This document shows positions 45,970 to 57,095 of a DNA stretch of 64,000 bases, piece by piece. Source of the stretch: Bostrychus sinensis (taxonomy: Eukaryota > Chordata > Actinopteri > Gobiiformes > Eleotridae); NCBI GenBank assembly GCA_020698575.1, contig CM036243.1:30025903-30089902 (forward strand), written 5' to 3'. The notes beneath the pieces are model-generated. The model saw nothing but the letters and a program-made list of their open reading frames with translations. It searched no databases and was not told the DNA's origin. How positions within the stretch are numbered: the first letter of the stretch is position 1; every line of letters begins with the position of its first letter. The position numbers and the translations under genes were made by a program.

Positions 45970-47085
45970 GTTGTGTCTGAGTCTGTTGTTTTTCTTTTAA
46001 AATATTACCAACAACAGAAATGTTTTTGAAATTAAAGTTGTCCTTGAAAAAAGACTGATTACACATCTGTGACTTGTGAGTTTTTGATATAAAAGCATAA
46101 CATTGTAAGTAAAAACAGGAAGTAAAATAAGTAAAACAGGAACAAACATATATGGTGTCAGGTTTTGGTCTTCAGTTCACTTAACACAGCTGTGTGTGAC
46201 AGGACCAGACGTATATTTTATTTAGCTCAATATCACTCAGTAACATCTGTTGGATTAAGATGAAATTAAAAAAAAAATAGCCGTGGGCAAAAGAGAGGAA
46301 CCTCAGGAAGTGTGAAAGTTTGTTGCAGTGGTGTAGCAGTCAATTTGTTCTCAAGTAAAATGCTTTCACCTAAAAATTGCCAAAAAGAAGTGCTCAAAAT
46401 TATAAGTATAATAGTACTGTGAAGAAAGTATTAGGTAAAAATAGCTACTTGCTACTACCACATGCAGTGTTATACTCGTGTTTCCAAGCTCCCAAGAAAT
46501 TAATTACAAATACTCAAGTTAATGTAATTATCAAGTAAATGTTTGGGGTAATTTGTCATTTTTCCAGTAGATTTTTCGGCCTGTAATTTAACTTGAGTAT
46601 AATTTAAGCCATCTAATCTGTAATGTATTGTGTGACTTTAAAAAATATATATTTCCCAGTATGGAATATTTTTCTGGTTTAATTTTTTCTGTGGTGTAGT
46701 TTTTGTTATGGCCTTTTATAAAACCTTTTACTTTTAGTTAAGGTGTCAGTAAGGTCCTAGGCCACCAAACATCTTAAAAAGCAGTTTTTATTCTTATTTA
46801 ATCAATAATCAAGCACTGAATAAAGAATATCCGTTCTGTTTTCCCATTTAATGAAGACGTAGCTTACTGTTTGAGTGTATAATGGTACACAGCTCCCTCT
46901 GGTGGTTAAACTATTTTTAAGAAGGTTGCTTGTATCCTACATAAATTCACTTTCTTTGCGTTTAAAACCTCACAATAACACGCTGTTCTTCATCGACGCC
47001 TTAGGTATTTTGCAAAATGTGTCTGCTTCTCTTAAAACTCCTCACGCTTTTTGCAGCAGGCATTAAATTGTGGCGCGGACTCGGT
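45970..47085. other. Intergenic region after ndufs8
   Basis: AT-rich sequence. Words such as TACTCAAGTTAATGTAATTA and AAGTAAAATGCTTT resemble fish repeats with 'AGTACTCAAGTAAAAGTA' tracts (similar text lies near 33520 and 59570). No gene seen. Confidence 0.45.
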
Positions 47086-47089
47086 TAAA

Positions 47090-47636
47090 GGGCGGCTCCT
47101 CCCGAGTCAGGCTCAGGAAAGAGGATGATATAACGCTGCTGTTGTTGTTGTTGGCCACCAGAGGGCGCCAGGGCCACGCTGTGCCTCACGTTCGCTGACG
47201 CAGACATTTTTAACTTCACTTTAACTTACATGATCAGGCGAGAAGATTTAATTGCACTCCAGTAACAGGTTAATCTATGTGCTGTTAATGTTTACAGAAA
47301 TAAAAGAAAGTAGTTTTGCTTTTATTTAGTTTGAGTCAGTATTTTGTTTTGTTTTTCATTATTAGGAACCTGTTACGCGCTTTATCAAGCTAGCTCCCCA
47401 CATGACTGCAATTAGCAAGGTAAGTTAGCACAAAGTTAGCTCCTTGTTTATCTGTATTTTAATTGTATTTTTACACAGCTTTTCTTGTATTTTGTGTCAT
47501 TTGTGAAGACGTACAGACATAAAACCTTCACATTTAATAATTAAGACATTTATATTTTTTTCCAGACTCTCACAACATCAAAAACAAAACAGCGACCTAA
47601 CAAATAAAGTATGATGGAGAAGTTGAGAGAAATTAC
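47090..47636 (+). ncRNA. Candidate spliced transcript start (lncRNA or 5' exons)
   Basis: A GC-richer patch with CpGs (47070-47230) is followed by a donor (AACAG|GTTAAT, 47268), an acceptor-donor pair bounding 54 bp (47366-47419; ATTATTAG before, GTAAGT after) and another bounding 71 bp (47566-47636; TTTTTTCCAG before, GTAAGC after). The order and strength of sites suggest three exons. The third contains ATGATGGAGAAGTTGAGAG, a possible start codon, but no downstream coding exon was found. It may be a long non-coding RNA or upstream exons of a distant gene. Confidence 0.35.
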
Positions 47637-48639
47637 GTAAGCTACATAGAAACAGGGCTTGACATTTACTTTTTGTGCTCGCTGGCTACTGTGGCAAGTC
47701 TCAAAAATGAATAGCCATGTAGTTTTTTTCCTAGCCAGAATTTAATTAGTTACAAAGTTTTTGAAGGCATGTGGTGTCACGTCTTTTAAACATGTTTTTT
47801 TTTGTTTTTGTTTAAATGTATATTTTTCTTTCTCTAATCATAGTGAATTGTTGTTTACTAAGGCATACACTCAAGCAGAGCAACACAAATCCAGGTTTAA
47901 AATTAAGATATAGGTATGCATAAAATTTAACTGACCTAAGTGGCTATTGTTGTTAATATCAAGCCCTGTATATGTATAATCTGTACATAAATAATATAAT
48001 TGTATAACACATTATAGGATTGTAAACACAAATGTTACAACAAAATCAAATTTCATGCATATATTTTTGGTTTCTGTTTTTAGTAAATGGTTGATATGAC
48101 TAGTTCAAGTTTTCTACTGTACTGAAGATAGAAAAATATATCAAAATAACAATTATTAAATCATTTTAGATTTTTTAAATTACATGAAAGTAATGTCTTT
48201 GGACCATAGATCACAGAGACTATGCTTCAAATAATAATAAGCATCCCATACTCCACACAGAAGAGTTGTAATCAGGACTTTCCACTGTAAGGCAGGAGGA
48301 GTGCTCACTGCTCTGCCACCGCAAGAACATTGTTTTTTATTTGAAGAAAACACATTAAAATAGGCCTAATGTGAGATATCTGTGAACAAGATATTCTTTA
48401 TTAACTCTCTATGAAAAAAGTGTTTAAGTCCTTTTTAGGACACAAGGTCATATTAATAAAAAACATTATTTACATAATTCCCACTTTTAACACATAAAAA
48501 ATAGTTATTTTCTATTTGATCAATGCATAGTGTTCAGTCTGGATCTGATGGTGAGTTTTTTGTGAATGTTTTTAGCCTCTGACAGAATGTACAAAGAAAT
48601 TAACAGGGTTTCACATTTCTTTGAAAGCATGGCTTCACG

Positions 48640-48889
48640 ACTTCGTACTTAGTCCTGGTTGAGGTCCAGTTTGATTCTGGATTTAGTCCTGGTTTACTCC
48701 TTTGTACAGAGGCAGCTTAGTCCTTGTTTATTACTTCTGTAATGCTTTTTTCTGGGTAACTAGCTTTTATCCTTTGGTCTAGACCTGGCATGATCTTGAT
48801 TTAAGCTCAGTTGACTTCATTAACATTGTACTTTTAGAAAAAAAATTTCTGGGCTGTGACTTCAAGTGAAAACTTTCAGAACCACTGAT
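48640..48889. mobile_element. Partial hAT-type/11-bp array element
   Basis: CTTAGTCCTGGTTGAGG, TTTAGTCCTGGTTTAC and CTTAGTCCTTGTTTATT units end with ACTTTCAGAACCACTG, a degenerate family terminus. The left terminus is not clear. Confidence 0.55.
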
Positions 48890-49095
48890 GGAGCTTGGGG
48901 GACAGGGTGCACGGTGGCAGAGCGGGAGCAAGGACATCATGGGTTCGATCCCCGGACCGACCAACACAAAATAACATGAACTCTCTTAAGTGGTGTCTCC
49001 ACTGTCCAGGGTGTACCCTGCCAAAGGCCCAAAGTTACAGGGAAAGGCTCCAGTCACCCGCGACCCCTAACGGGAATAAGTGGAAGAAAATGAAT
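48885..49095 (+). repeat. Fish dispersed repeat with B-box-like GGTTCGATCCCCGG
   Basis: GGTGGCAGAGCGGGAGCAAG, CATGGGTTCGATCCCCGG, TGTCCAGGGTGTACCCTGCC and CACCCGCGACCCCTAACGGG are typical of a very common fish repeat. Other pieces lie at 17325, 50065, 51770 and 58605. The central part is missing here. Confidence 0.7.
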
Positions 49096-49248
49096 GGGAC
49101 TCCAAAGGAAGCTGTTTGTGGAAGTGGTTTGATTGTCAGAGGTCAGACCTTAACAAAGAACAACTGAGGAAAATGATGTCTCAGAGCAGAGAGGTTTTGT
49201 TGGAGAGAGTGAATCACATTATTTCAGTTTTTTAGACTCTTTTAGATA

Positions 49249-49943
49249 CAGTCATAAGTAACAGTTTGGGCACCCCTCTGAGGTTGCATAATAATTTACT
49301 CTGTCTTCACAAAAACAGATCACAGAGGTACATCATTCATTTTCTAATGACATCTGAGTGCTAGGGTGTTTTCCTAACAACAGTTTTTAGTGTAGCAGTA
49401 TTTAGGTGTATGAAATTAAATGAAATATGAAAGCAATGTCTGTGCAAAAGTTTGGGAACTCTTATAAGTTTACTGATTTGAATGCATGTAACTTCTCAAA
49501 AATGGATTACTGGCCACACAAAACTTGTTAGATTAGTTAGTTAAGCCTTGAACTTCATAGACAGGTGCATTCAATAATGAGAAAAGGTATTTAAGGTGGT
49601 AATCAGGAAATGGAAGGACGCAGGAAAAGTTGATGTTAAGGCCAAGAAAAATACCAGAGAGACATAGGCAAGGAATGGTGAGAATGGTTAAAGACAACCC
49701 ACAGATCACCTCCAAAGACCTACAACATCATCCTGCTGCAGATGTTTCTGGACATGGGTCAAAAATTCAGTAAATCTTTTGTTAGGGTGCCCAAAATTTT
49801 ATTATGATGCAGATTGCATATTTTCTGTTTATCCAATAATCCTAATTTCACTAATGAAAATGAAGTTGCTGATGCAAATGCCCAAAAACCTATAAATTAA
49901 AAAAATATATAATTATCAGTGCCCAAACTTTTGCAAATGACTG
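49249..49943. mobile_element. Tc1/mariner-type non-autonomous element, about 695 bp
   Basis: TA dinucleotides flank the unit (49247-49248 and 49944-49945). The ends CAGTCATAAGTAACAGTTTG and (reverse complement) CAGTCATTTGCAAAAGTTTG are inverted repeats, both followed by GGCAC. The motif AGTTTGGGCACCCC is a known fish mariner-type end. No intact transposase. Confidence 0.8.
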
Positions 49944-50064
49944 TATGTCAACATGTAGCTGAATGGATTTGTTTTTTTCCTAAATATGTCTGCTGATTAG
50001 CGAAAAAGTGTTATCAGACCCTTTTCTTTTATGCTTAATGAGAGAAAATTGTTGTTGTCAGGCC

Positions 50065-50455
50065 GGCCTCACTCTGTGCAGTCTGCATGTCCTCCCCGTG
50101 TTACTGTACATTCTCTATGGCTTCTTCACACTGACATGCATATCTTAGGTGAATTGGTGAATCTAAATTGCCCCTAGTGAATGAATGTGAGAGTGAATGA
50201 TCAATCAAGACAATCAAGGACACAGCTGGAGATGGTTGAGATCTACAAATATTTTAGGACATTTATTGATAAAAATCTGAATCATGACCACAACACATTT
50301 CAAATCTGCAAAAAAAGGCATGGAAAGAATGCACTTTCTTTCTTACTTTTCTGTCAGCCCTGCGACAAGCTGGCCCCTGTCCAGGGTGTACCCAAGTTAC
50401 TGGGATAGGCTTCAGTCACCCGCGACCCCTAATGGGAATAAGCGGTAGAAAATGA
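50065..50455 (+). repeat. Fish dispersed repeat, split by an insertion
   Basis: CTCTGTGCAGTCTGCATGTC, CTAAATTGCCCCTAGTGAAT and later TGTCCAGGGTGTACCCAAG and CACCCGCGACCCCTAATGGG belong to the repeat of 48885. About 120 bp of other sequence (50205-50370) intervenes, part of which recurs at 50455-50525 (AAAAAGGCATGGAAAGAATG). Confidence 0.6.
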
Positions 50456-50529
50456 ATGAATTTACTGATAAAAATCTGAATCATGACACATTTCAAACCT
50501 GCAAAAAAAGGCATGGAAAGAATGAAGAT

Positions 50530-51065
50530 TGAAAAGTTGTAATGTGGACAAGACACTCTTTTACTGAGCGATTTTATCCTTCTGGCTTTCCTTTTTTATG
50601 GAACTCTTTCTGTGCACAACAAGAGCCTTTTGTTTAAAATAGTGACAGAGTCCAGTAAAATAATTGGCAATAAGCAGCTCTGTCTCACAAAAATATAAGT
50701 CTTACAAAAGGCTAGGCACATTCTGTCCAGCACTGATTATCCTCTATTGGAGGAGTTTGTTCTTCTGCCCTCCAGGAAGAGATCCAGGCTGCCCAGAGCC
50801 AAAACCAATCGCTTTAAACTTTCTTTTGTTCCCCATGCATTAAAAACTCTTAATTTGCACAATTCTTGATTTGGCTGCACTTGGTTTTAATGCATTTTAA
50901 TTTGACTTTTAGCTTTAGTGTTGACTGTATTCATTAATGACCTACATATATTTTTATCTCTTCCTTTAGTCACTTGTGTTCCACTGTGCCTCATAGTGTT
51001 TTAAATGTCTTTACTGCCTACTGTGCCCCAAATTTCACCTTCAGGGACAATAAAGATGATTGATT
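50530..51065 (+). mobile_element. LINE 3' fragment (non-LTR retrotransposon)
   Basis: Broken frames read ERFYPSGFPFLWNSF-like, then PSGRRSRLPRAKTNRFKLSF-like peptide after allowing for frameshifts, the C-terminal signature of fish LINE reverse-transcriptase ORFs. The 3' tail AGGGACAATAAAGATGATTG with repeated ATTG is a typical LINE end. 5'-truncated and inactive. The exact clade is not certain. Confidence 0.6.
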
Positions 51066-51079
51066 GATTGATCTAATCC

Positions 51080-51720
51080 AAATTGAGTCAAGTCATCAGC
51101 TCTCACAGTGCAAGTCTGAGTCCAAGCCTATATCATCAATCTGTAGGTCCAAGTCCAAGTCATTGAAATGAAGTCAGAGCCAAGTCCAAGTCACCAAAGG
51201 AAACATCTAAGTCCAAGTCAAGTAATTTTCACCTAAAAATGTCTCCAAGCCTCAATTCTAAGTCATGCGTCTATTTAAGAAGGGGCTGAGAAGATTATTC
51301 TTAATTGTGCCAGAATTGAGCCCTTAACACAAAAATAAAAGATTCAAATACATTTACTATTTCAACTTTGTTTGGTGGTTACAAAAATCCACAGAAATGG
51401 TGTAAAAATAGTTTTCTATGAACAGGTCTTGGATTGAAAAGTCAAGATTGTTTTATACTGAGTGGACCTGCTGTGACTTCCAGTGACTTTAAACTGACAG
51501 TATTTACATGCTAACAAACAACTTAAAACCAGTTTAGAAGGTAATATATTATACAACTCGTAGGGGCATCTATGATCAAGTCTGAGGCCCGGGCGAGTCC
51601 ATGGTGCTCAAGTCCGACTCCAAGTCCGAGTCATCACTGTGCAAGTCTGAGTTCAAGTCCAAGTCATCAATGTGAAACTCAAGTCAAGTTATGAGTCAAG
51701 TCACGAGTCACAGCTCCTCA
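51080..51720 (+). repeat. Degenerate AAGTC-rich tandem repeat, two blocks
   Basis: Two blocks (about 51085-51270 and 51555-51720) are made of GAGTCCAAGTCAAGTCA-type words with spacers such as ATCAATGTG. This pattern of alternating AAGTC and GAGTC is a known style of fish dispersed repeat. The stretch between them is unique AT-rich sequence. Confidence 0.7.
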
Positions 51721-51769
51721 GAAACCACGATTCCCAAGTTTTCTGTGTGTACAATAACTCTTCATCTCT

Positions 51770-51965
51770 GCCTAACTCATGTGCATGTCTTTGGATGGTG
51801 GGAGGACGTCACAGAGGACCCACAGTAACACGGGCAGGACATGCAGGCTCCACCCAGAGAGTTTGTGTGGCAGCCCGAAGACTTGATTTCACAACCTCCT
51901 CGCTGAAAGGTAGAGTGGTAATTTCTTTGTCACTGTGCCTCCCATTTATAACATAACATAATTAA
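51770..51965 (-). repeat. Fish dispersed repeat fragment, reverse orientation
   Basis: ATGTCTTTGGATGGTGGGAG, ACACGGGCAGGACATGCAGG and GTCACTGTGCCTCCCA are the reverse-strand form of the 48885 family. The plus-strand open frame over it is a by-product. Confidence 0.6.
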
Positions 51966-52137
51966 TTCTTTTACCACTGCTTCCTGTCTGTATTCTCATG
52001 CCATTTTAAATACAGCGTTTCCCATTAATTCAGTAGACTACGGTGGCCCACCAGAGTCTAATCTTGACTCTTACAGTCTAAAACTGAACTTGAAATTTTT
52101 TTTCCCAATAAATACTCAGAAATTAGAGTACACTCTG

Positions 52138-53281
52138 AGGGCCATATTTACTAATACTAGTGCTAAATTGCGAGTGCAGCTTAGAAAACAGCATCTGCTA
52201 TTTGTGGGCATGTTGCGTGTGATATATGAAGAGAATTTTGCGAGCAGACGCACTGACAGTGAGAGCAATGCTGCTCTGTCAGCTCTGGCTACATCTTTTC
52301 CCCACAGTGATGCAAAGTAAAACTCACTGTCTTTGAGGGATAATCATTTCATTGCATTTGACTTTCTTTTATTAACTTTGCGTAGTCCGTCCTTGTTAAA
52401 TGTCTCGTGATTCTGACACTGGCCAGAGCCATGTGATTCTGTGTGACACAAGTGGGGAGACAGAGAGGAAAGGTAAAGTCCTATTCACCGTCTGTCAGTC
52501 ACCCTTCAAGCAATTATACAAAATGAATCAAGTAGCCTCTTTGCAGTGCTGATGGTGATCAAATAAATAAACTATTAAAAATATTTTTGATGTCCTGCGC
52601 TCGAACAGAGCCAAATCCGCGCAGCCTTAAGCCACAGCAGCTGTCAGTCAAGTGTCGCAGCGAGCATTATGAGGCAATGGGATAAACACAAGTTAGACTT
52701 CACGTAGGCTTTACACAGAGTTTAAAGACTACTCCGTCACTGTAAGGATTTAAAAGGACGTGTTACAGATGGAAAGCCCAGAGACAGGAGCTGTAAAGGC
52801 GGCAGTTCAGGGAAATACGAGCGATAATCAAGTAAAAAATTGTGTAGCAGGTAAAGTCTGTCTCTTTGTTTCCTCTGACTTCAAATCATCGTTAGTGTTG
52901 GATCTTTCTAAATGAGCCCTGTTAAAGCATTGTAACTTATTTTCAATGCCCCATCTGTGCACCAAAAGCTGCAATCTTTCCTCCACAAAACTTTTGCTCC
53001 TGCTCCTCCAACGTGCTAAATTTTCAGGCAGATTTAGCTCCCGTGGTTGTGATAAATCAAATAGCGACCGCAAAACGATTTCATTTGCATTTTCCACACC
53101 TTGTATTTTGCGTGTTCTTGCGAGAACGCCTCGTACATATTCATTGAGTCACATGAGCAAAATCTGTGCCGGGCTCATTTTGCTCCTGTGAGAGACGCAA
53201 ACCTCAGCTGCGCCTGGGTTTGCTCCACTTTTAGCACGTCTTATTAATTTAGCATGCATGCAAACTTTTAAATCTGGTCCT
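52138..53281. mobile_element. Candidate non-autonomous DNA transposon, about 1.1 kb
   Basis: The ends AGGGCCATATTTACTAA and (reverse complement) AGGACCAGATTTAAAAG form an imperfect inverted repeat reminiscent of PIF/Harbinger termini. Short frames with donor-like ends occur inside (ATG at 52400 to GGTAAAG; ATG at 52769 to GGTAAAG), and a minus-strand 89-residue frame (52828-53097) is charged but unrecognised. No duplicated target triplet was found. It could also be host sequence. Confidence 0.4.
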
Positions 53282-54439
53282 ATATCTCGAAAAAGTTTGC
53301 AGCACTGTGAGTCACAATAGTTTGCATTACATCACTAAGGTTGGCTGTGCTGATCTTGGATTGTGTAATCTCTGGCCTCTCTGTTGTCATTGTGTAATTG
53401 TGTCGATGGCTGACAGCTTTCTCCTTGTACAAACGCTGTAAGGGAAAAACAGTTTTAGTAAATGGCACTTAACAATAAACAAAGAGAATTAACCCTTAAA
53501 AAAAGAGTGTACCACTGATGCTACATATATATGAATATATTAAATAACTCAATTGTAGACACTAAAATTTATATTATGTGGTATTTACTGGAATATTAAT
53601 ATTATAAAACAATCAATAAAGAATGCAAAATATTTAATTTTTTATTAAACATTTTTTATATAAAATTAAAATATACAAAAAAAATATATATTTTTTTACA
53701 TATTAAAAACTTAAAATAAAATCACAGTGTCTTGGTGGATTTGAAATTATATTATAAATGTATCCCCATAGAAATAGGTGGGAAACCTTGAAATACATAA
53801 TTTTACTTACGTCTATTGACTTCTATCTGAAATATAACTTCAAAGACTCACTTTAAGATATCTCGACTTCAGTAACACCTACAAGCACCACATTTTCCAG
53901 GCTTAAACTTGATTTTGAAGGTTTTTACAGAGAGATTTGTTGATGTTTAATTCCTAGCCTGATTTTAAGGGCATTTTACTCCTAAAAACAAGGCCTTTTT
54001 ATTTATTTATTTATGCTTTTGGCAGTATTTTCTCATTTACTGAAACACAAAATAAGATATCCACACCCCGCACTTCAAAAAATCTTTCATCTAAAGAATT
54101 TTAAACCTGACTCTATCCAATATTCAGATTTTGTTTTTTTGTTTTTTTAATATATGCAAATGTGCGCATTTTTAATTAGACAATGTCAAATTTGCATATA
54201 ATAACATTATGGTTTTGTTTTGTTAGGTTTTTTTTCTCATTTTGATGCCAATATCACAACAAACAACGAACACTGAATTCCTGCCAATGTAAAAAGCTCC
54301 TCAGTTACATACATCCCTGTAAAAAAGCCTTTAAAAATCCCAGCATCTCTTATCACAGTAACAAGAGAGATCAATACTATGTCCCTATGCATCAATATAT
54401 TGTCCCACTAATTACAGATATTACTTAAAAAATAGCTAG
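53282..54439. other. Gene-free stretch upstream of gpm6a
   Basis: Very AT-rich, with runs of TTTATTTATTTATTTATG. Includes a dispersed repeat (53885-54190) shared with 22857-23128. No gene seen. Distal gpm6a regulatory sequence could lie here, but I see no specific site. Confidence 0.5.
53885..54190. repeat. Dispersed repeat shared with 22857-23128
   Basis: CACATTTTCCAGGCTTAAAC, GAAGGTTTTTACAGAGAG, TTCCTAGCCTGATTTTA and CTGACTCTATCCAATATTCAG, in part, align in order with the copy near saraf. Confidence 0.6.
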
Positions 54440-54674
54440 AGCTAACCCAAGTCTCTATATGATGCTTGTAGGCCTTTGGATGAACAGAAAGAGGAGAGAG
54501 AGCCGAGAAGCAGGGACTTCCCTAAGCCTCCATCATCTGCAGGGAAGGGAGAAAAAAAAAAAAACGCACTCAATATTCGGCCGCCTCCCACATCACCACA
54601 AACGAGCCGAGCGCTAGCAGAGGATTCACACACCGAATACCCGGAGACAAAAGGGACTCTAACCTGCTTAAACA
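54440..54674 (+). promoter_or_regulatory. gpm6a: gpm6a 5' leader and proximal promoter
   Basis: A purine-rich leader (GAACAGAAAGAGGAGAGAGA) and a CpG-containing stretch (ATTCGGCCGCCTCCC, CGAGCCGAGCGCTAG) directly precede the gpm6a start codon. No TATA box was recognised. The transcription start cannot be fixed; mammalian GPM6A also has a long leader before this exon. Confidence 0.5.
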
Positions 54675-54711
54675 ATGGAGGAAAACATGGATGAATCCCA
54701 AAGCCAGAAAG
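54675..54711 (+). CDS. gpm6a: Neuronal membrane glycoprotein M6-a, first coding exon (partial gene)
   Basis: ATG opens a 12-residue exon, MEENMDESQSQK plus one base, ending at a donor (GTAGGT, 54712). Human GPM6A begins MEENMEEGQTQK and splices at the same codon into the conserved GCxECC exon, so the match in sequence and splice phase is specific. M6a is a four-pass proteolipid-family protein of neuronal plasma membrane that promotes filopodium and neurite outgrowth. The other exons were looked for in the remaining 9.3 kb and not found, in line with the very long first intron in vertebrates. Which of the fish duplicates (gpm6aa or gpm6ab) this is cannot be told from 12 residues. Confidence 0.85.
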
Positions 54712-55369
54712 GTAGGTTTACATTTAAAAAGGAAAAAAAATGTCATTTGTTTGTATGCAATGAACCATTTTGCCATTGTTCTGTGCAGCCATGTCTAACG
54801 GTGTCATGGGAATCCTTTGTGTGAACGACAGCAAGCAGGCAACATACATGTAATCCTGCAAAACATTGATTTTAGACGTTTGCATGTGAAAATGTAAGCT
54901 TTTTTTTTTTATATTGGTCCAACTAGATTGTATTCATTTCTGTGAGCAGATTGGCGCTTAATGATGGCTGTGGGTTTTTAATCATGCCTTTGACACGTAT
55001 GCATTACCCAATCTGGTTTATTGTTTTTTTTTCTTTCAATGTGTGTGAGTGATTTGAGGTGGACGGCGGAGCGTGTTTGTTGGTTATAGGGCTGTGTTGT
55101 TTTGGAGGCTGGACAGACAGATGGACAGACAGCTGGGTGTATGTGAGAGGTGGGAGTGGCAGGGAGGGGAGGGGGGTCGCTGCAAAAAAGAGAAAAAGAA
55201 TAGGCCCACAGAAAAAAAAAAAAAACACTCAAGTAGCGTCGGGTGAAAGCTGCAAATAAAGACCAAATATTAGCGGGAGGGGATAAGTGGAGCGGTGATT
55301 GATGCCCAGGCTGGGATTTTCTTTGTTAGTCCTCCATTGTTGATGCTTCACGCTTGTCTGAACGCTTTT

Positions 55370-55700
55370 TCCTCTCCCCGCGCTCACTCTCTCTCGCGCG
55401 CGCTCTTGCCCTACCTACCTACTGCTTCCTTCCTTCCCTCCCTTTTTTAATTTTTTTTTATGCCAACCATTACCGTGTCTTTCTCTGGTCTGTCTCAATC
55501 ATCCATTTTACAAGTCAAAGCCAATGCACCCCCCCCACCCCCCACCCCGACATGCAACATATTTTTTTTTAGATCTCTCCTCCTATCTCTTCATCTCTTC
55601 ACGATTTTGACTCCTCTCTCCTCACCTCCACGTCCATCCCTCCCTCCTACCTTGCGATATTTTCACCTTCCTTCATTACATCCATCAATATTTTCTCCCT
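55370..55700 (+). repeat. Pyrimidine-rich tract in early gpm6a intron 1
   Basis: CTCTCCCCGCGCTCACTCTC, CTTCCTTCCTTCCCTCCC, CACCCCCCCCACCCCCCAC-like and CTCCTCTCTCCTCACC runs give a strongly C/T-biased strand over about 300 bp, 0.7-1.0 kb after the first exon. Plus-strand open frames across it (Pro/Ser/Leu-rich) are compositional artefacts. Confidence 0.7.
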
Positions 55701-56679
55701 TACCATTGAAATGCACAACCTAACCTACATTTTTACATGCATTTTGCACGTATCGAGTCTCTGTGCCATTTTCAAAGCTCGCCCCGTTTGTTGTTGTTGT
55801 CGGCGGTGAAATGGGCGTGTCCGTTTTCTTCATTGCACCTTCGCCCTCGACTTAAACCAGTGCCGGAGACAAAATATGCATCAAACACAAATTATACAGA
55901 CAAACGAAAACCAAACATTGGGATTTATTATTGTATTGTAAATCTTTTTTTAATACTGTAGCTATGGAAACACGGTTATGTATCGGCTCCCGTTGTGTGA
56001 TAGGTGGATCCGAGTGTTTTTTATGGAAGAAATCCGTGTTGGCCAATCAGAGAGCAGAAGTGGTAGACATGATTCAAGCAAACATGATTTTTCATTCCAG
56101 TGACCATACCCTTTTTATCACTCGGGCCTCAAAAGCAAAACGCACATCCTACATCCCATACAAAAACAGTCATCTCCATCCATTTGAAGCCTAAAGTCCA
56201 ATCAAATCAGTGTTAGAAAGCGTTTGGGTGAAAGGGGGGACCACTTGGGGGAACATATGCAAAGATAGGCTGTTATTTTTCACATCTTATGCATGAGCTG
56301 CTTGCACCTGCAGCATCCTGCAAAAAGCCTGCTTTTGCACAAAATATAGGGCAGATAATTATTCAACCAATAGCCATTAATAATAGAAAGCCCCATATGT
56401 GTGTGCTATGTTCATTGCCCATTGTTTCCCCAAACGCACTAAAGGGGATAGGCCTGTTACAAACTAAGAAATGCTCAAAATAGATTTAAGCTTTTGTGAT
56501 GCATAAAGGGCTGGGAGTCAAGATACATTATAGTTCACAATGTGTTAATACAAAATAAAACAAAAGTCATATGTATTTGAATTTATGTGTTCACAAAGCC
56601 TTCTTAGTAAATAGATTAAAAGCCTTTAAAATCATATTACAATTCCCAACCTCTCTTTTAATATAATTCAGCACCTTTA

Positions 56680-57095
56680 CTATACAGTGCCTTCCCGAAA
56701 GCACTCATTCCCCATAGCATTTCTCTGTTATTGTTGCCTCACAAGCTGGAGTTTAAATGGATCATTGGGAGGTCACTTTACATCACATGACAACTGTGAA
56801 GATTCAAAATATTTTTATTGTGAAGCAAACAAGAAATATTACTGATAATATACTGATACTGATATATAAATATTACGGACCCTCTCTATAGGCAGGTTTG
56901 TTTCACAATTTCTTTCTCTAATGATGAAATAAATTGTGTTTTGTGGCATTATGGCATTGAATTTCAGTCAGGCTATTTCTGTGACTTCTGAGGGTAAAAA
57001 CCACCAGCTCTTATTTACGTGTCTCTATAAAAAAGGGGTGAATACTTATGTACACTCAAGTTTTCTGTTTTTTTTTTTTTTTTTTTTTTTTTTTC
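56680..57095. mobile_element. Tc1-like non-autonomous element
   Basis: The left end ACAGTGCCTTCCCGAAAGCA and the right part GGGGTGAATACTTATGTACA are typical of fish Tc1-like elements whose ends read ACAGTGCCTTGCGAAAGTAT. Internal TCACTTTACATCACATGACA and GGTAAAAACCACCAGC have no intact frame. A T run of about 30 follows (57066-57094). Confidence 0.6.

Noticed and set aside
55059..55723. Several Pro/Ser/Leu- and Trp/Gly-rich frames after gpm6a exon 1
   Set aside because: They follow from G-rich and C/T-rich tracts and appear on both strands; no homology or start context.
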